A stretch of DNA of 64,000 bases. It comes from Membranipora membranacea. Its lineage: Eukaryota; Bryozoa; Gymnolaemata; Cheilostomatida; Membraniporidae. Positions 10,648 through 22,700 of the stretch are shown here, piece by piece. The DNA lies in assembly GCA_914767715.1 (NCBI GenBank), contig OU612070.1, positions 263,501-327,500 on the forward strand. The letters run 5' to 3'. Below the pieces are notes generated by a model that ran no database searches, was not told where the DNA came from, and worked only from the letters and a program-made list of their open reading frames with translations. How positions within the stretch are numbered: position 1 is the stretch's first letter; each line of letters opens with the position of its first letter. The translations under genes were made by a program, and so were the position numbers.

Positions 10648-10874
10648 GCAGAATGGTGTAGTGGATGACCTTCTGGACAAACAACTCATGACACCAGGGT
10701 TATGTGACTGACCGGTGGCAAAAGTGAAAGCATTCAAATCATTTGATGCAAGAAAGTTAATGCAGCAGAGGAATGACGATATAACTAGGGTATTTATGAA
10801 ACAGTTGGCTAGGTCGGGGTTTGGGAGTGTTTTGCAGGATGGCAGGCAAGATCGTTGGCATTCAGGCCTAACAT
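10648..10874 (+). pseudogene. Decayed coding fragment, unidentified
   Basis: After a TTTGCAG acceptor-like site, the plus strand reads QQNGVVDDLLDKQLMTPGLC, a stop, then VAKVKAFKSFDARKLMQQRN and onward in the same frame as far as GRQDRWHSGLT. Composition and frame persistence look protein-like, but I recognise no domain and one in-frame stop interrupts it. It may belong with the decayed exons at 8.2-9.0 kb or be a transposon remnant. Confidence 0.25.
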
Positions 10875-11046
10875 AACTGAACAGTGTCAGCTTGTCATCT
10901 CTGCCAAAAAAAGACGGCAAGAAGTTACATGTAATTGTATTGCTCAGCTATTGTAAATACTCACTGAATTGAACTATTCATATGTTCAATGTTACTACTA
11001 TAATAGTTAAAGTTGGGTGACTTATACCTACATGATATCATGTTAA

Positions 11047-11701
11047 GGTTATGATACCGACTTTGTTCGATTTTGACATTTCATATATTGTTGGAAAGCT
11101 AATCCAACACTGATTCTGAAAACATCGGTTTCAGCATGACATCATGTCATGGCGTTGTGCTATTATGAGTCGTCTTTGAGGAGGAATTTTTAGGACACTA
11201 TGGTGCAGATACTATGGTTCCAATCAGACTCAACTGCATAATGTTTACAAGAAGCCTCTGAAGGACTCATGAGGAGAAATTTCTGGATCCTGTGGCACTG
11301 AGCACCAGAGGAAAAACTGTCTTTTATGCATCAAATATTAGCTTATTCAGGTCGCTTTGGTTTAATGGATGAGGCTCCAATGTGATGCAAGCCACACGAC
11401 AAAATTACATGTTATTTACTGTGGGAAGACCCTATGCTACATGTCATGACTAATAAATAACAAGGGTGCTTCTTAGGTGTCTTGTAAACATTATTCAGTT
11501 GAAAGTCCGATATGAACCATTGTGTCTGCACCACATCGTTCTAAAAATTCCTCCTCAAAGACCCTTATCCTGCCTTATATCAAAATAGCACAACGCCATG
11601 ACATGACGTCATGCTGAAATCAATTTATTTGCAATCAGTGTTTGATTAGCTTTCCAACGATATATAAAATGTCAAAATCGGTCAATGTTGGTATCATAAC
11701 C
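11047..11701. mobile_element. 655-bp TTAA MITE with ~160-bp inverted repeats
   Basis: The ends are perfect inverted copies of GGTTATGATACC and are flanked by TTAA at 11043-11046 and 11702-11705. Inverted similarity continues inward for about 160 bp per side (shared blocks include TTTTGACATTT, GGAAAGCTAAT, GCACAACGCCATGACATG and GAGGAATTTTTAG). No ORF encodes a transposase. This is a non-autonomous piggyBac- or Kolobok-type element. Its ends differ from those of the TTAA element at 4086-6157. Confidence 0.8.
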
Positions 11702-11705
11702 TTAA

Positions 11706-12619
11706 ACCATACATTAAACCTCTATTTATACTCTTTTCTCATGCTCATATTCTTATTTTATGCTATGGCTCAGGCAGGTAGCGAACAATTAAACACAGAA
11801 GTGCCCTTGGTAAAGACTGTTTTTTGAGGCATGCTATCCATATTTTAAATGATATTCTCTTTTAATCATTCATCAGTGTTTAATCTTATTTTTCCTTGTA
11901 TATGCTGGCTCCTTTTCAGTATGAACACCCTTATCTGCAACATATTATTTTATGTTAGTGATAGAATACAATCAATCAATCAATCAATCATGTGTTTGTC
12001 ATCATAGCCTAGATTATTCATAAATTTTGTGTTTGAAAATTAATAATAATACTAAATATAGCTGTCAGCAAGTTCTAGGCATTCTACTTTCTGGTAACAC
12101 TCTATCTACACTGAGCTTTTACAATGGAAACACAATCATACATTCTTGCAAGAAAATTTAGAAAACTCTGCATTGAATGCAAGAATTCCAGAAACTTGAC
12201 CTGTCACCATTGCCAAGTTATGATTGAGAGTTTGAAGATTAATAGACAAGGAATAGATTGAGAGACTAATCGATACCAGATTTGGAATCTCCATGCTCCA
12301 TTTTGTATGTCCAACATTTTCCAGGGCTATAGGTATCATATTCTAGAAGTAATTCCGAATAGTGCGTAAAAAACGGTTGTAGTTGTACTTGGAGTTATGT
12401 GGAGATAAATCTGAAAATTCGATGACGTCGATAGAGTTCAATGACGATGTGTCATGATTATAATGTGAGTTCCCTATATCTCAACACTGGATAGCAGAAG
12501 AGTGATAGAAATTGGCGGGCATATGTAATGAAGCATGGAGATTCAAAATCTGGCAACCATAAGGCTCTCATATTATCCTGTCTATGTCCCTTTGATGTGT
12601 TCTTCAACGTTGCTACGTT
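11706..12619. other. Intergenic with a short inverted repeat
   Basis: No gene seen. A 22-bp inverted repeat (CCAGATTTGGAATCTCCATG, arms 12277-12298 and 12532-12553, one mismatch) and an AATC tetramer run (about 11970-11990) are present. Confidence 0.5.
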
Positions 12620-13335
12620 TCTTTCTACAAAGTTTATATTACTTTGCATTGATTTCTATGTTTCTAAACCCGACCCAAGTCGGGGCTGTCAACGTTTTCA
12701 TTCTACGTTCTACGATTGACAGTTTATTGCTTTCTCTAACTTTTCTACGTTTTTTCTACAAGGTTTATATAACTTTGCATTGATAATCTACGTTTCAATG
12801 TTTTTACGATCCTGACCCAAGGCAGGACTGTCAACGTTTCATTCTACGTTCTACGATTGAGAGTTTATTGCTTTCTCTAACGTTTCTACATTTTTTCTAC
12901 AAAATTTATATACATTTGCATTGATAATCTACGCTTCAACGTTTTTACAATCCTGATCCAAGGCGGGACTGTCAATGTTTCATTCTACGTTCTACGATTG
13001 AGAGCTTATTGCTTTCTCTAACGCTTCTACATTTTTTCTACAAAGTTTATATAACATTGCATTGATAATCTACGTTTCAACGTTTTTACGATCCTGACCC
13101 AAGGCCGGACTGTCAACGTTTCATTCTACGTTCTACGATTGAGAGCTTATTGCCTTCTCTAGCATTTCTACGTTTTTTCTACAAAACTTATATAACTCTG
13201 CATTGATATTCTACGTTTCTACGATCCTGACCCAAGTCGGGGCTGTCAACGTTTCATTACAAGTTCTTCAATTCAGAGTTTTCTGCTCAATGTAATAATG
13301 CTCTGCTAAAATTTCTACGATACAATATGCTACGT
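12620..13335. repeat. ~141-bp tandem repeat, five copies
   Basis: Starts of the block TCTACAAAGTTTATA recur at about 12624, 12755, 12896, 13037 and 13178, a period of 131 then 141 bp three times. Each unit also contains CCTGACCCAAGGC, GGACTGTCAACGTTTCATTC and TACGTTCTACGATTGAGAG. The last copy degenerates toward 13335. There is no coding content. Confidence 0.9.
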
Positions 13336-13810
13336 ATTTCTACAAAATCTTAATATATGTTATAATGAACGGAGAAATTTTCAAGTTAGACAGGAAATTA
13401 ACATGGGGAGTTTCTCAAAATCTCCGATGCTCTGGAAATAAAGGTTGTGTGCTCTTGTTAACAGAATAGACAACTTCTTTATAGCTCATACTCCTACTCT
13501 ACAAATTATGTAAAACGGGTGTTACAGCCATCAAGTTTGAGACATTCATTCATTGGTTAAAGTATGTCAGTGAGCCAATGCTCAAGTATTTATGTTTCAA
13601 AAGCCACATGCATGTCTTTATTTATGAAGATAGTGAAAAAAGTCTCAGCTGATGTTGGTAGCTTTTATTGCCGATATATTGTACCATTCGGCCAGAATGT
13701 AGCTACAATGTAGCCAAGGCAGCTTGATCCACCAAAATTTCAATTTTAAACATTCAAAGAAGCTATTCAAATGACTGAAGGGGCAACTTAGTCCACCACC
13801 AAAATAAAAT
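13336..13810. other. Intergenic, no gene seen
   Basis: No feature is recognised in this stretch. Confidence 0.4.
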
Positions 13811-13934
13811 AATTGAAATACCTATATGATATAGGTATTTCAATTATTATACCTATAGTATATAGATAATAAATATATTGATATAGTATATCAATATATA
13901 TATATTATATATATACTATAGGTATAGTAATAAT
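13811..13934. repeat. Nested AT-rich palindromes
   Basis: Three hairpins lie close together. AATTGAAATACCTATA pairs with its exact complement across a 3-nt loop (13811-13845). ATATATTGATAT pairs with ATATCAATATAT near 13872-13898. An outer stem of ATTATTATACCTATAGTATA pairs with the complement ending at 13934. This may be the remnant of a small inverted-repeat element. Confidence 0.7.
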
Positions 13935-15074
13935 GGGTGAGTAGAACCAGAAACCCTTCCATTCTCCCTGGTAGAACTAGTAGTAGTAGTACCAAGGAGG
14001 AGTTGCCATCATCATTCTCCCTGTTGTTGCCATCAACTGCAGGCTGATGATGATGGTCGAGGCTTGCATTGCAAGCACCAAGCATGATGATCATCTGCCA
14101 TTCAGTCTAGTGACCACCACCCACGTCACTCACTGCCATGAGTACTGAATTTTGACACTCTTGTGGATTGAGATACTTTTACACACAACCTGTAGACGTA
14201 GTAATTAAAATGTAATTACTCCCAACCAAGGCTATCTACATTGATAATGACTGAGTCATTATTATAATTACTGAATGTTATTCTTAACTTTGTTAATTCC
14301 ATGTGTATTTATCTTCTCTAGCCAGAAAAATAGCACACTATTTAAGTTAAACTTTGAAAAGGTGGGGTGCAAACATTGGCATTGTTCTGGGAACTGGCGC
14401 GTTCTGGGCTGTCGCTGACACATACATAGTCGGAAAACCCTGACTGGCATTCTGGGATGCCATCGGCTTAGCTGGGAAACCCATGACTGGTGGTGTTCAA
14501 CTACTTATATCGAGCACACAATCATACAGATGGTTTACAAGCCATTACTACTAACTTGCTCACTTATCTGACCTAACAAGGTTACTCACTCGCCTCTCAT
14601 GGTACTTATTTCGAGCTCACACAGATGGTTTAGAGGCCATTACTTTTCAACCGCTCAATATATCTGACTACTCAAACATCATCGGTATCCATTCCAATCA
14701 TACTCTCACCTGGACATACTGACTGACAATCTCGACATCTCTCTGGTAAATATTATTTACGTCTTAACCTTATTGTATACTGATATAAACCTTAGCATTG
14801 GGCTAAGTTGGACCACCTTGATATTGCATTCAACCACGTATCACATGGATTAGTTTCTTTCTCTCAAGACCAGGGTGCTGTAACTATATTTGGCTAAATG
14901 CAAAATCACGAACATTACTTACAGAAAAAAAGTTCATCTCTATCAATAGCTGGCAGTGAGTAGCCTAGGCACTTTTAGTTTTACGGGAAACCTTATAATA
15001 ACAAACAATGTAAGAGTATTTGTTGTGCAGCCCATGTTGCTTGCTGGGACAAGGTAGTCAGTACAATGCACAGC
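13935..15074. other. Intergenic with one ~75-bp direct duplication
   Basis: No gene is supported. Two diverged direct copies of a block containing CTTATATCGAGC...CACAGATGGTTTA...GCCATTAC lie about 100 bp apart, at roughly 14501-14575 and 14603-14680. An Asp/His-rich ORF on the minus strand near 13.9-14.1 kb is low complexity and is not called. Confidence 0.45.
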
Positions 15075-15653
15075 TCATACATTGTCCAGAGGTGCCTCAC
15101 AGCGCATATCATTGTCCAGGGGTGCCCCACAGCGCATATCATTGTCCAGAGGTGCCCCACAGCGCATATCATTGTCCAGAGGTGCCCCACAGCTCATATC
15201 ATTGTCCAGAGGTGCCCCACAGCTCATATCATTGTCCAGAGGTGCCCCACAGCGCATATCATTGTCCAGAGGTGCCTCACAGCGCATATCATTGTCCAGG
15301 GGTGCCCCACAGCGCATATCATTGTCCAGAGGTGCCCCACAGCGCATATCATTGTCCAGGGGTGCCCCACAGCGCATATCATTGTCCAGAGGTGCCCCAC
15401 AGCGCATATCATTGTCCAGAGGTGCCCCACAGCTCATACATTGTCCAGAGGTGCCCCACAGCTCATATCATTGTCCAGAGGTGCCCCACAGCGCATATCA
15501 TTGTCCAGAGGTGCCCCACAGCGCATATCATTGTCCAGAGGTGCCCCACAGCGCATATCATTGTCCAGAGGTGCCCCACAGCTCATATCATTGTCCAGAG
15601 GTGCCTCACAGCGCATATCATTGTCCAGAGGTGCCTCACAGCGCATATCATTG
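15075..15653. repeat. 30-bp minisatellite, ~19 copies
   Basis: The unit CAGAGGTGCCCCACAGCGCA + TATCATTGTC is repeated about 19 times with few variants (CAGGGG, GCCTCAC, AGCTCA). The unit near 15437 is 29 bp, lacking one T. Because 30 is a multiple of 3 and the unit lacks stops in several frames, ORFs of 120-234 codons open on both strands. I treat these as by-products of the array. No splice sites or signal peptide support a gene here. Confidence 0.95.
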
Positions 15654-16743
15654 TTGCAGCGTGAATTGGAAGGAACATTGACAAGACAGAGTGTCGACAG
15701 GCATGAACGGGTTGGAATCAACATAGACGGGTGTGAAATTGCTTTTTTATACACTATCCTTACTGCGTGAATGGGACTGCTGACTCCATCTAACCAGTCA
15801 GAGCTAACCAATTGACTAGTGTTTACATAGAGTAAAAATTATGTACTATTACAATTGCCATTCATATCTCTGGAGGTAAAAGAAATTTGACTACGTTGCT
15901 TAAACTTGCTGATATAACAATAGAGAGGCCTGTGATGTGTGCTAAGCTTTTTATACAAAATATCTCGCTATACAATAGATAAATAACCTTGGTTAAATTG
16001 CCTGATACAACAAGTCTGGAAATCTGGGTTTGCATTCACATTTAGTATTGCTCATCTAAAGACGCGCCATATGAAACCATTGGGTTTGTGATACAGACAG
16101 AAAACAAGCTAATATAGGTTTGTATCGCCATTTGATTGTGTGCCTTGTGGCTCTGTCATAGAGCATTGTCGTTGAACACTGCATTGTCCATTTGTAATTT
16201 GATATTATTTTAAACCTACGAGTTCTCAAGACGTGCTCCATTGCGTAAATCCATGACACAACGAAATCTGGTTGTGCATAGCTAGTGCTTACATCCTTGA
16301 CTTAGTCATTGAGAATATTAGAATTATATTAGAATATCAGAATTGAGCACTTATAGCCATTTCCCTCAGACAAATTTTTGCAACTAATTTTGCTAGCAAT
16401 TAGTGGAAGAATTTTCCCCATTCTCCTATTAAAATAAGCCAAAATCTCACCCACCAGCACATCATATTAGATTGAATTTACAGGGCTAGCTGGTTTTGCC
16501 GCTGCTCTTCGTTCTTGTCAGCCACATATTGTAGGTCCTGTACCTGTCTCTTTTACGTACATATTAGAGATGTTACCAGTTTAATACATCTGTTCAGTAC
16601 CAACTTCTGGCTATTGGTTATTATTATAAGGAGTAACAGCTTTCTCCTTGATGACACCAGGGACACCTGTTGACACTAAACCCTAGTTACATGACCGATC
16701 CTATTCTCATGTATTGATCCCCCCCCCCTGTCATGTGTTTTAG
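15654..16743. other. Upstream region of the RBM34-like gene
   Basis: No separate gene is seen. It probably contains the promoter and any 5' non-coding exon of the gene starting at 16750. A pyrimidine tract and TTTTAG end at 16743, which looks like a splice acceptor. Confidence 0.35.
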
Positions 16744-16749
16744 GTGTTA

Positions 16750-19700
16750 ATGATGAGTGCAGCAGATGTAATAAAAGCCGAAACTACAGAATACAAGGAA
16801 GGGAGTCTCTCTCAGCTTATCTCTAACAAAAGTAAAACTAAGAAGAAATCAAAGCTAACCAGCAGCACAATCCCCGTCACCGAGTCTGCTGATACAAAGT
16901 CTGCTGATACCAAGTCTGCTGTAACCGGGTCCACTGATAATAAACTAGAGAATATATTCAATGATCCAACTGCTTCAGACTACTCTGTCAAACAGCAAAC
17001 CTCAACAGCTGATGTGAGTAAACCTACTGAGGGTCGAATATCATCTCTCACTACAAAACACAATGCTGTTATAAGTTTATAGGTGTCACATACTAATGCT
17101 ACATTGTATGGAGATTATCCGTTTAGTCATTTAGTCCTGTAAGTTGTGGCTGTTCTACTACTATAAGATTTATAGTGTGACATATTATTCGTCATATGAT
17201 GAGCAGGTCGAGGTCAAGGTCGAGGCTGAGTCAGATGGAGATGAAGATAAATCAGTGAAAGACAGGAAAGAAGTGAGAGAGAAATCTAAATTACTCAAAC
17301 TGAGACGTAGAGAGAAAGATGAGACGTCTGACAGGACTGTGTTTATCGGTAATCTGCATACAAACACTACTAAGAAGGTAAATCACTATCTTAGTACCAG
17401 CAGCACTACTACAGTACATGGACTACTACATGGACTACTACATGCAGACTGTGTGCCTATTTGTCTCTCAATCTCTGGCCCTTCTGTCTCTTATGTATAT
17501 ATTGTTATTTTTTTGTAGGATCTGCTGAACTTTTTCAAGAAATATGGAAAAATTGAGTCTGTGAGGTTCCGTAACCTGGTGAGTATCTCTCTCTGTCTCT
17601 GTCTCTGTTGTCTCCCCTGGTTGTCTGTATCATTATTGTTATTATTATTAATGTTTAGTCACAGCTGACCGACTTTATTCAATGAAATAAGTTGGACACT
17701 TGGCTAGAAAACACAGATTCTAATTCTTAGAATTGAGGCACCAAGTGATACTGTATGCATACTATATACCCTATATATACTATACGCCCAATATATTTAG
17801 TTTGTTGGATGTTTTATAATATTGAACTGATCTATCAGTATAGTTTTATATCTCCTTGTACTTACCTCACCTCACATACACATATAAATGTGATACTATC
17901 TGTTTTAGATGAGAAAAGACCTGAAGAAGCCGATGAAAGCCAGCGCCATCAAGTAAGATAACAACCTTCTTTCTTAGTTTTATCATCATCACTAATCACT
18001 CAGATTTACTGCTCATGTTAGATTCTCACACTGTGTCAGCTAGGTGTGGTCTTAACATGACATGTGAAAACTTTCTGTGTTCTATCTCAGCTCAGTCAGC
18101 ACCGATTTATTATTCTGTTATTTTTTAGACGAAGAGTTGTTTTCTCTTTGATATATTTTATCAATGAGTGGGTTACTCCGAGAATCTACAGACTTGTTAT
18201 GATTTTATTCATTTTTGACCAGGGAGGGTAGGACATAGCTAACGACTGCATCAATAAAGACTTATGTTATGTTTTTTACTGTTTTGTAGAAGAGACCTGC
18301 ACCCTCTGGCCAAGTCTATGAATGCATACATACAATTCTCTGAAGTTAAATGTGCCACCAGGGCTCTGAAAAGGTTAGTCTAGGTGTCTCTTCAGTGAGG
18401 CAGCAACAACTCAGCTGACTTATATTATCTCATAGATAGCTGACTGTGTGGATTTTACGTACAGCACATATCAAAATGGTTTCCATAACATTTGAGTAGT
18501 AAGGTAGCACAGGCAAATAGTGATGACTTTCAATAGGAAAATTAATAGTTCATAATTTCTCCAACTTTTGATCGTTAGACGAAGGTAGATCAAACTAATA
18601 ACATGCGCTTTATTGGAGCCTCCAACATTCTGTGCCCTCACTCATAATTTATATATTTAATCAGGTCAATTGGCTGTATTGTAGTTTAGTCTGAGTTTTG
18701 CTGCTCTAATAATTATCATTTTATTTATCTTTTTACCTGCTTTGTTGATATAATTACAGGAATGGTAAGGAGTTACTAGGTTCACATATTAGAGTGGATA
18801 TAGCAGCTACACACTCCGATCATACACATGATAGAAAGATTAGTGTCTTCATAGGAAACGTACCGTTCGGTGAGTGACTCATATCATATATACCATCATA
18901 ACCACACCAGACCTACAGCATCAAAATATGGGACTGTCTGTAGGAGTTTTTGATCCTGTTTTATCGATAGTTGGTATTTATATCAATCTGTTGTGTAGAC
19001 TGTAGGATTATTATCATTATTTAGTTCAAAATATCAAATACCAAATATCAAATACTGACGTTTTTAATTTGATTCATCGGTTTCTAGGTAACCCGTATAT
19101 TACTTTGTTCCCCTGTACTGTAATATTGGCCACTCAACTGGAGGTGTGGGGACGGGAGGGGATATAGTGAAAATATCAGTGTAGTTCTAAGCAGTCAATA
19201 ATCTTCTTTTGCAACATATTTATCATTTATGTATTTATTCCATTCAGTGACTAACTTTCTTCTTCACTGCCGAGTTTGCTATCATCGGCTCATTTACTCT
19301 CAAAATGGATTATATAATGTTTATGTATAGTATATAAGTTATATTCGTGAATCAGATCCAATCCAAAATGACTGAGTGTATGGCATTTAGAGCCTTGTCA
19401 CTCACGCATCTTATTGAATAGTATAGTGTATAGCCACTGATATTTTTCTCTCCCCTTATTTTACAGATGCACATGAGGAGGAGTTACGATCTCATTTCTC
19501 TAAATGTGGAGAAGTAGTTAATGTCAGATTAATAAGAGATAAGGAGACCAGGCTGGGTAAAGGCTTCGGTTATGTACAGTTCAAGGTAAGCTTTACAGTT
19601 AGTGATACTATCTGTCTATCTATATGCATCGGATATAGTCCACCATCTATAACAAAGAATTTCTCTTTTCAATGAAACTTCGCTGTGAATCACCAGCTAG

Positions 19701-22700
19701 TTGAATTCGGGAAATATGTTTAGTTAGTATAATATTATAGGAAAAATAGTAAAACTAATGGCCAATATGGGGCTCGAACCCATGACATTCGCGTTATTAG
19801 CACGACGCTCTAACCAACTGAGCTAATCGGCCAGTTGTGAAAGGGAGAAAAATTTAATGATCAGGTCATTAACACACAGCTATTGCATTATTTTTGACCA
19901 ATCAAAGAACTTCCTCGGATTATAGTTGTCCAACCAACTGAGTGCATATTGAATGATTCTAAATTAATAATAGAGCAGAGATTTTTGCTATCGGGAGCAC
20001 AAAATTGAAGGTCGTTTGAGGTCATTCAATCAAGTACTCCTTGATTTGATTGGTTTAAGAAAGATCAACTTTAATTGGTTGATTGTTAATTAATCTCCCA
20101 ACTGATTGTAACCGGAGACTATAGATATATGATATATAGATATATCTATAGCCTCTGTTGTAACTATGTTAGGGATTTCCCACTGTCCATAACTAGGGGT
20201 AATACCTTACTGGTGTGATTGAGGCAGTGTTAGTGCTAGTGAATTCAATGATTGGTAAATGCAAAGTTAGCTTTATTATACATGAAGACTAACAACAAAA
20301 TGTTAAACTAGACAGAACATGGTAATAGATGTGCATTTGCCACGTGAATCAGAAATTATTCAAATACTGACCAAGATGATGTCTGCCAAATAAAAAGCGG
20401 ATATAAAAGAATGCAAACAAAAAAGCAATGCTATAAATTCCCATATCTGAGAAAGTTACAATAAAAATGTTAAGAGCACAGCTATCCCTCTCTCAATACA
20501 TGGACTACATGTAAGTTCTCTAATGCCCCTGTTATTGGGCAGTAGGAGGAATTCGGATGCACCCTTTGTGACACCACTCCCCACATTTAGGACATTCCAC
20601 CACGAATAGTCATTTGTCAATCCATTAACCAGTAAGCTGGCTTCCAACATGTGTTCCACTCTGAAAGCATGTTGAGAGCTTCCTTGATAGAATCAGTGAT
20701 TTCTACGGAAACCGGAAATGTCCCGACAACTTGATATCCTATATTAGTAGGTACTACCACATAGAACATTGGAAGATAATACTTTGTTGTCTTGTAGCTA
20801 GCATCTAGTAAACAAACTTCATCTCCGTAATGATAAATCCGTTTTAGAATTATTGAATTCAATTTCTTGTTCGCAGCGAATGCTCTATGGTTCACATATC
20901 TCATACCCTGTTCAATTTTGCATTCCGATAGACAGGCTAGCAGCATGGAGCATGGTTGAATTGGAAATGAAGTGAGGAATAGAAAAAACACATGCACATA
21001 GCGCTAGACTCGACACGCTACATTCATATTACATAACTAGCATACATGGACAGGCTACATCAAACTCTACTCCATACAAAACAAACATCACATCTATTAT
21101 CTAAAGATGCCGCCCATGTGGTTTTGTTTACAAACAAATAAATGTACACGCCTACCTTGAATGACCTTCCAACGACCTTCAATTTTGAGCTCCAGATAGC
21201 AAAAATCTAGAGCAGAAGCCTAGCGTAGCGTGACTTATTTTGCATAGGAGCTTTAAAGCCTTCACGCCGGCATTATTTTGGGGGATCACAGCTACCTTAG
21301 TGAGTATAAATGATGGCAGATACCACAGTTAGCCGAAGTCATCCTCCCTGGTATGGCCCAGCCCAGAATTTCTTGGGATTTCATGAAGAAAACTAAAAAA
21401 TGACAAAAAGTTGTGGGCCGCACCGATTAAACACTCCAATGAGGTAATCAATTTTAGAACTGAACTCTTTGATTTTACTGAGCTGAATGAGGGAATTGAT
21501 AGTCGTAGAATAAATATAGTTTCTACAAGGAGTCCTCCATGGTTTCTATGAACCACCAGACCCAGTTCCTAAATCATATCTGTTGTGTTGTTTTGCCTAC
21601 CTGGAGATTTCCTCTACTACCTTTCACAGGCAATTTGCCAGGGTTATTCAGGAATCGATATAATAATATCCATCTCTGAGGTTACATGAACAGGATTTGG
21701 ATGGTGCCTGAGAAATATGTTCTTTCATACCACTTGTATAACTTGGCCCTCCTCCATCCCACCCTTCACTCTGACCTGTCGATCAGAACTAAGCAGAAAC
21801 TGGAAGTGTCCTTGAAGAGGTCACTGCTCCATACTTGGTAAGCTCCCCCTGTGTTATACCCGGTTCGTTGATTGAGTAACCTCAGTGTGATATTATCTAT
21901 GTTACAGTCGCCAGACGGAGTTCACTTAGCTTTACAGATGGACGGAGATAAGTACGGTAAGAACAAGCTGAGGGTACAGAGATGTATCCAAACTAATAAA
22001 CCTGACAGCAATAACACAACGTCACAGTCAGCTGGCAGCTCATCTACTGCTACAAAACGTAAATCCTGGTCTGGTACCACATGTAAGTCTGTATTATAAT
22101 ATTAGTATCAAATGTAAGTCTGTATTATAATATAAGAACCACAGGTAAGTCTGTATTATAATATAAGTATCATGTGTAAGTCTGTATTATAATATAAGTA
22201 CCACATGTAAGTCTGTATTATAATATAAGTACCATAGGTAAGTCTCTGTATTATAATATACTTGTACAAGGTCTAGGAGCCTGGTAGGTAGGTCTGCCGG
22301 ATATTAAGCTTTTATCAAGTAGACAGAGGTTTTGGGGTGTTTGTATGGATGTAGGGTGTCACTGTGGTAGATCAGGATAATGCTCTGAAGCGGTATTCTA
22401 TACAGAGTATCTCGCATTGAAAAGTAACTCAAAAATCAGACTATAGAGTCTGATAGCCTGAGAACCTTGGCTATGTTAATAGAAGTGCATATATAGTTAT
22501 CATTTCTGTACTCTTTTTAGGTTCAAAACTTTTTGAAACTTCAATAAACTACCAGTTAAAGAGAAGATTTAATTATTTAATCAGGGGTTTCGGACAGTCT
22601 CAAACTCTCTGGTTTGAGTTTGTGATATTTTAGGTGTGTGCGGATATCCATCCGTTGCTGTCACTAGTGATTTATTTTTCACAATGAATAAATTTCAAAT

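Noticed and set aside
13891-14094. Asp/His-rich ORF
   Set aside because: Low-complexity triplet repeats (GAT/ATC) explain it.
15020-15811. ORFs of 120-234 codons on both strands
   Set aside because: Produced by the stop-free 30-bp repeat; overlapping frames on both strands are all open.
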